Positions 8,001-9,590 of a stretch of 9,590 nucleotides of DNA are shown piece by piece. The stretch spans positions 1 to 9,590 of the forward strand of contig CATEYX010000042.1 in NCBI GenBank assembly GCA_949511925.1, given 5' to 3'. The notes under the pieces are model-generated. The model made no database searches. It was given only the letters and a program-made list of their open reading frames with translations, and had not been told where the DNA came from. Both the position numbers and the translations under genes were made by a program. The stretch's first letter is position 1; each line of letters starts with the position of its first letter. The DNA is from Cryomorphaceae bacterium. GTDB taxonomy: Bacteria; Bacteroidota; Bacteroidia; Flavobacteriales; BACL11.

Positions 8001-9590
8001 TCCTGCTCCAACAGTTACAGTATATATTACAGACTGATTTATATTACTATTATTGATTAAAGATGGTTGTTCAAATTGAATTTGATTCAGCCCATCAGTA
8101 GCCCCATAAACAGCAATATTATTACCAAAAGTCCAACTGTACAGTGTTCCGTCTGGAATTATAGTAGTTGGGGGATCGTTTATGGGTAAAAATGAAAAGG
8201 ATTCTCCACTACAGATTTCAAATTGTTGGTCTTGTTCCTGTGGTGAAGGCGCTACAGAGATCACTACCTCAAAAGGAATTCCTGAACAATTTCCAGCAAT
8301 ACCTGAAGTCGGAGTGACTTCATAACTTACATTTTGAATGCTGTTACTCATATTTGTCAATGCCTGAGAAATCACTGCTCCAGATCCAGTTGATGCATCT
8401 GGGATTTGACTATTAGAAGCTAATACAGTCCATGTATATGTTGTTCCTAACGGAACGATATCGCCATCAACCATGTCAACTGGATCTACTATAAAAGTTT
8501 CAGAAGAGCAAATCTCTTTAAATTTGTCTTGAATTTGTGGTGTAGGATTTACCGTAATACTAAAGGTTTCAGGTGCACCTTCACAGGTAATACCACCGCT
8601 ACTATAAGCTGGTGTAACTGTTACAATTGAAATAATTGGTGCGTTTGTTGAATTCACAGCAATAAATGAAGGGAAATTATCAATACCAGTTAGCGGACTT
8701 AACCCAATTGCAGTATCCATAGACCAACTGTAACTTGTGATTCCATTTGTATTTGTGGTATTAAAAGTCACTGCTTGAACGGTTTCACTTTCGCAGATCT
8801 CTTGCGAACTAATGGCTTCTACATTTCCAGTTGGGTTTACGGTTACGGTTACTGTAAACGGATCTCCTTCACAGTTACTTCCAGAAACAGGCACCACTGT
8901 ATAAATTACATCAACAGGAGCGTTTGTTAAGTTAGTAAAAGCATCGTCTTCTAGATCGTTTACTAACAAGCCGTTTTCAACAGCAGGGTTTCCAGCAGAA
9001 ATACTTAATCCATTGATTTCTAAGTTGGTTATATTGTAAGTGTCCGCAGCTACAGAGTTAGATGCATTGAACGGTTGATTTAAGTTTTCATCACTACATA
9101 CAGTAATCGTTTGGTTTGAAACAACTGGTTCAGAAGTTATCGAGACATTTATTTTAAAAGGAGTTCCAACACACCCATTTCCAGAAGTTGGTGTGATTGT
9201 GTATTCAACAGTTACAATACTTACTCCTGTATTTGTAATGGTTCCAATAACATTTTGAATTCCTGTGTCACCCACAGTCACCCCACTCACGGTTCCTGTT
9301 ATTTGTGTTATTTCCCATGTAAAGTTACTAGCAACAGCGTTCCCGCCGGGTGTAATATTATCTTGAGGATTAAAATTAAACGAACTATCAGAACAAACGG
9401 TTTCGTTAGAGTCAATTCCAACAGGTTCTGTATCAATAGTTACAGTAACTGTAAATGGATCCCCAAGACATCCATTATCACCAACAGGAACAAATGTGTA
9501 TACCACATCAAGAGCAGTACTAGTGATATTATTCCAAGAATCGTTACTGATTGCATCACTTGAAAGTCCATTTTGTAAGGTTGTATTTCC
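5043..9590 (-). CDS. Giant SprB-like surface adhesin with type B T9SS sorting domain; N-terminus outside window
   Basis: The frame is open to the window edge, giving 1515 visible residues; the GTG at 9506 is an internal valine codon, so the true start lies beyond the window. Numbering is from the first visible codon. Residues 1 to about 755 are about eight PKD-like units of about 100 residues (first one cut). Residues about 756-1335 hold about seven SprB-type repeats with the C-x-G-x-x-x-G ... GGTPPY ... GTY-x-x-x-(I/V)-TD-x-NGC pattern. A classical PKD domain follows with WDFGDGS at 1373-1379. Residues about 1420-1515 form the gliding-motility-associated C-terminal domain (IPNAFTPNQDGINDT from 1429, then YDTWGTLLYF and WDGFIRN), which is the type B signal for T9SS export. 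The product should be a surface-anchored filament or adhesin used in gliding, attachment or biofilm. The adjoining PorP/SprF gene is its probable export partner. It is not certain that it is the orthologue of SprB itself, which is several times longer. Confidence 0.9.
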   Translation of the reverse strand, partial: GNTTLQNGLSSDAISNDSWNNITSTALDVVYTFVPVGDNGCLGDPFTVTVTIDTEPVGIDSNETVCSDSSFNFNPQDNITPGGNAVASNFTWEITQITGTVSGVTVGDTGIQNVIGTITNTGVSIVTVEYTITPTSGNGCVGTPFKINVSITSEPVVSNQTITVCSDENLNQPFNASNSVAADTYNITNLEINGLSISAGNPAVENGLLVNDLEDDAFTNLTNAPVDVIYTVVPVSGSNCEGDPFTVTVTVNPTGNVEAISSQEICESETVQAVTFNTTNTNGITSYSWSMDTAIGLSPLTGIDNFPSFIAVNSTNAPIISIVTVTPAYSSGGITCEGAPETFSITVNPTPQIQDKFKEICSSETFIVDPVDMVDGDIVPLGTTYTWTVLASNSQIPDASTGSGAVISQALTNMSNSIQNVSYEVTPTSGIAGNCSGIPFEVVISVAPSPQEQDQQFEICSGESFSFLPINDPPTTIIPDGTLYSWTFGNNIAVYGATDGLNQIQFEQPSLINNSNINQSVIYTVTVGAGNCVSSFEIEIIVKPTPFIPYDSGLTDTRCSNDPFVIDPVNGIPDATYIIPSNTTYTWVVVPNNNLSGWSDNNVQTNLISQQLVNLTNTPQNIEYLITPSNGTCEGPVFSVDIWIEPKPSIPDHFETVCEGDSFVFAPVNGVFPDATTIVPDTTLYTWVVTDVSGGDISGYSNGIDQPFIDSGVLINSSPAIQTLIYEVTPSYYKASNPGVAQCVGESFRITVTVNPRIEDNATITNISCSYSPLCGGSIELNPVGIGTLTYLWTYTGTEINAISNPTLQDQYNLCPGDYSVAITDSLGCTYSFDYVIVPPLPVTFDLITLVDLSCNNVSPSCDGSIEVMPQGGTAPYTLLEWYTESIPDSGNFDTIVETGDSELNNACEGNYVLKVLDTNGCEFTSPIYTIAQTASPILISETLSNYNGSEVSCLGANDGFIDISVSGGSGSFTYTLSPGGILDSDLSTPNVLEFRNLQAGTYTLTITDTNCPNNITFDYTLEEPTQLSTSNTLVSGPALCYGDTVTYNIAATGGTPPYVGTGNYTLPAGIHSIVVTDANGCQTTETITVIEPTELTATANITSPILCYGDFAEVTVAASGGTPPYVGTGVFNTTSGDYIYTITDANGCEYSNNIFIDEPGELLYTIDSVIDPTCSPDWSYSNGSICITITGGTNPFPIGAGWTSLGGGVWCLENISAGTYTIDVDDSNNCSTNINSTAVVLTRPPVIEAQITSTVTEDCDNNTMIQTNYVFVTGGSPPYEFSWSGGDVCDPFNPQCMETTESGTYTAFIHDQESLANGCPPIEVEVVIDLPEIGDAAFSYSSPNSIFCNQLANNELITFNNESTGDVVNFYWDFGDGSPVVVGEMTPTHLYAMAGSYEVSLTVEYPSECCTETYTELIVITKGYELEIPNAFTPNQDGINDTIRPLFDCMDNVQMSIYDTWGTLLYFEEGTNLVGWDGFIRNIPAENGNYILYVKALTNSGQEITKSTSITLIK
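5585..7325 (-). repeat. Array of about seven SprB-type repeats in the adhesin
   Basis: Seven successive units of 67 to about 95 residues share an early cysteine (ISCSY, LSCNN, VSCLG, ALCYG, ILCYG, PTCSP, EDCDN), a GG-x-x-P(Y/F)-type turn (GGTAPY, GGTPPY, GGTNPF, GGSPPY; GGSGSF in the third) and a closing D-x-x-(G/N)C or equivalent (DSLGC, DTNGC, DANGC, DSNNC). Approximate borders are 7045, 6765, 6495, 6290, 6085 and 5835. This is the SprB repeat known from flavobacterial gliding adhesins. The first and last units are the most diverged, and the sixth and seventh carry insertions. Confidence 0.8.
6085..6495 (-). repeat. In-frame 67-codon direct duplication (fourth and fifth SprB repeats)
   Basis: Two neighbouring SprB units are much more alike than the others. 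Both have LCYGD, then A(A/S)GGTPPYVGTG, then TDANGC and an EP-x-EL end. At DNA level gttccaacataaggtgg occurs at 6205-6221 and again at 6406-6422, followed in each case by one variable base and gttcctcc; the offset is exactly 201 bases, or 67 codons. This points to a tandem duplication that is younger than the rest of the array. Confidence 0.8.
7326..9590 (-). repeat. Array of PKD-like units in the adhesin (7 complete, 1 partial)
   Basis: About eight tandem units of roughly 95-108 residues occupy the visible N-terminal half of the adhesin. Each begins with a (V/I/R)C(S/E)xxxF-type segment (VCSDSSF, ICSSETF, ICSGESF, RCSNDPF, VCEGDSF) and ends with a C-x-G-x-(P/S)-F segment (GCVGTPF, NCEGDPF, NCSGIPF, QCVGESF) followed by an alternating hydrophobic strand and a proline (VTVTVNP, VVISVAP, EIIVKP). 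Approximate unit borders are 9425, 9130, 8830, 8545, 8250, 7960 and 7650. The units are clearly diverged at DNA level, so they are old. They match the PKD-like family common in flavobacterial T9SS proteins. Confidence 0.78.

Noticed and set aside
9504..9506. GTG as a possible start of the giant adhesin
   Set aside because: The frame stays open to base 9590, and the upstream residues (ending TSTALDVVYTF) continue a PKD-like unit, so the gene is truncated by the window.
9255..9563. A 102-codon plus-strand open frame with several cysteines
   Set aside because: It is antisense to the PKD-like array; the cysteines come from complementing the Thr-rich coding strand.
5043..9590. CRISPR-like or mobile-element interpretation of the repeats
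   Set aside because: The repeats are long, diverged, in frame and encode protein domains; no short identical repeats with spacers, no terminal inverted repeats or transposase.

Overview
This window is a chromosomal stretch of a gliding-type Bacteroidota, most likely a Flavobacteriaceae member. The assignment rests on the end of gldM followed by gldN, a PorP/SprF-family protein, a giant protein ending in a type B type IX secretion (T9SS) sorting domain, visibly AT-rich DNA, no Shine-Dalgarno-like leaders, and Bacteroidetes-style TAnnTTTG boxes close to two start codons. I cannot place it to genus from sequence alone.

Left part, plus strand: bases 1-801 hold the C-terminal half of GldM, followed 15 bases later by a complete gldN and a strong intrinsic terminator. 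This is the distal end of a gldKLMN-type operon, which encodes the T9SS/gliding motor and its periplasmic ring partners. Two single genes follow on the same strand. The first is a DAO-family FAD-dependent oxidoreductase (1813-2859). The second is an exported protein that joins an N-terminal MORN-repeat region to a C-terminal retropepsin-like aspartyl protease domain (2919-4019).

Right part, minus strand, convergent with the left part: a very large secreted protein (9590 down to 5043, N-terminus outside the window) is followed after one base by a PorP/SprF-like outer-membrane protein (5041 down to 4043). The visible 1515 residues of the large protein contain about eight PKD-like units, about seven SprB-type repeats, one classical PKD domain and a gliding-associated type B C-terminal sorting domain. 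The order matches the known sprB-sprF arrangement, in which the SprF-like protein supports export or surface attachment of the adjacent type B cargo.

The window therefore pairs part of the secretion machine (GldM, GldN) with a probable cargo and its partner (adhesin, PorP/SprF), separated by two genes of unproven relation. All parts belong to known families. The least familiar items are the MORN-retropepsin fusion, the internal 67-codon duplication in the adhesin, and the promoter-like boxes nearly abutting start codons. I saw no RNA genes, CRISPR arrays, insertion sequences or gene-free stretch above 300 bases.
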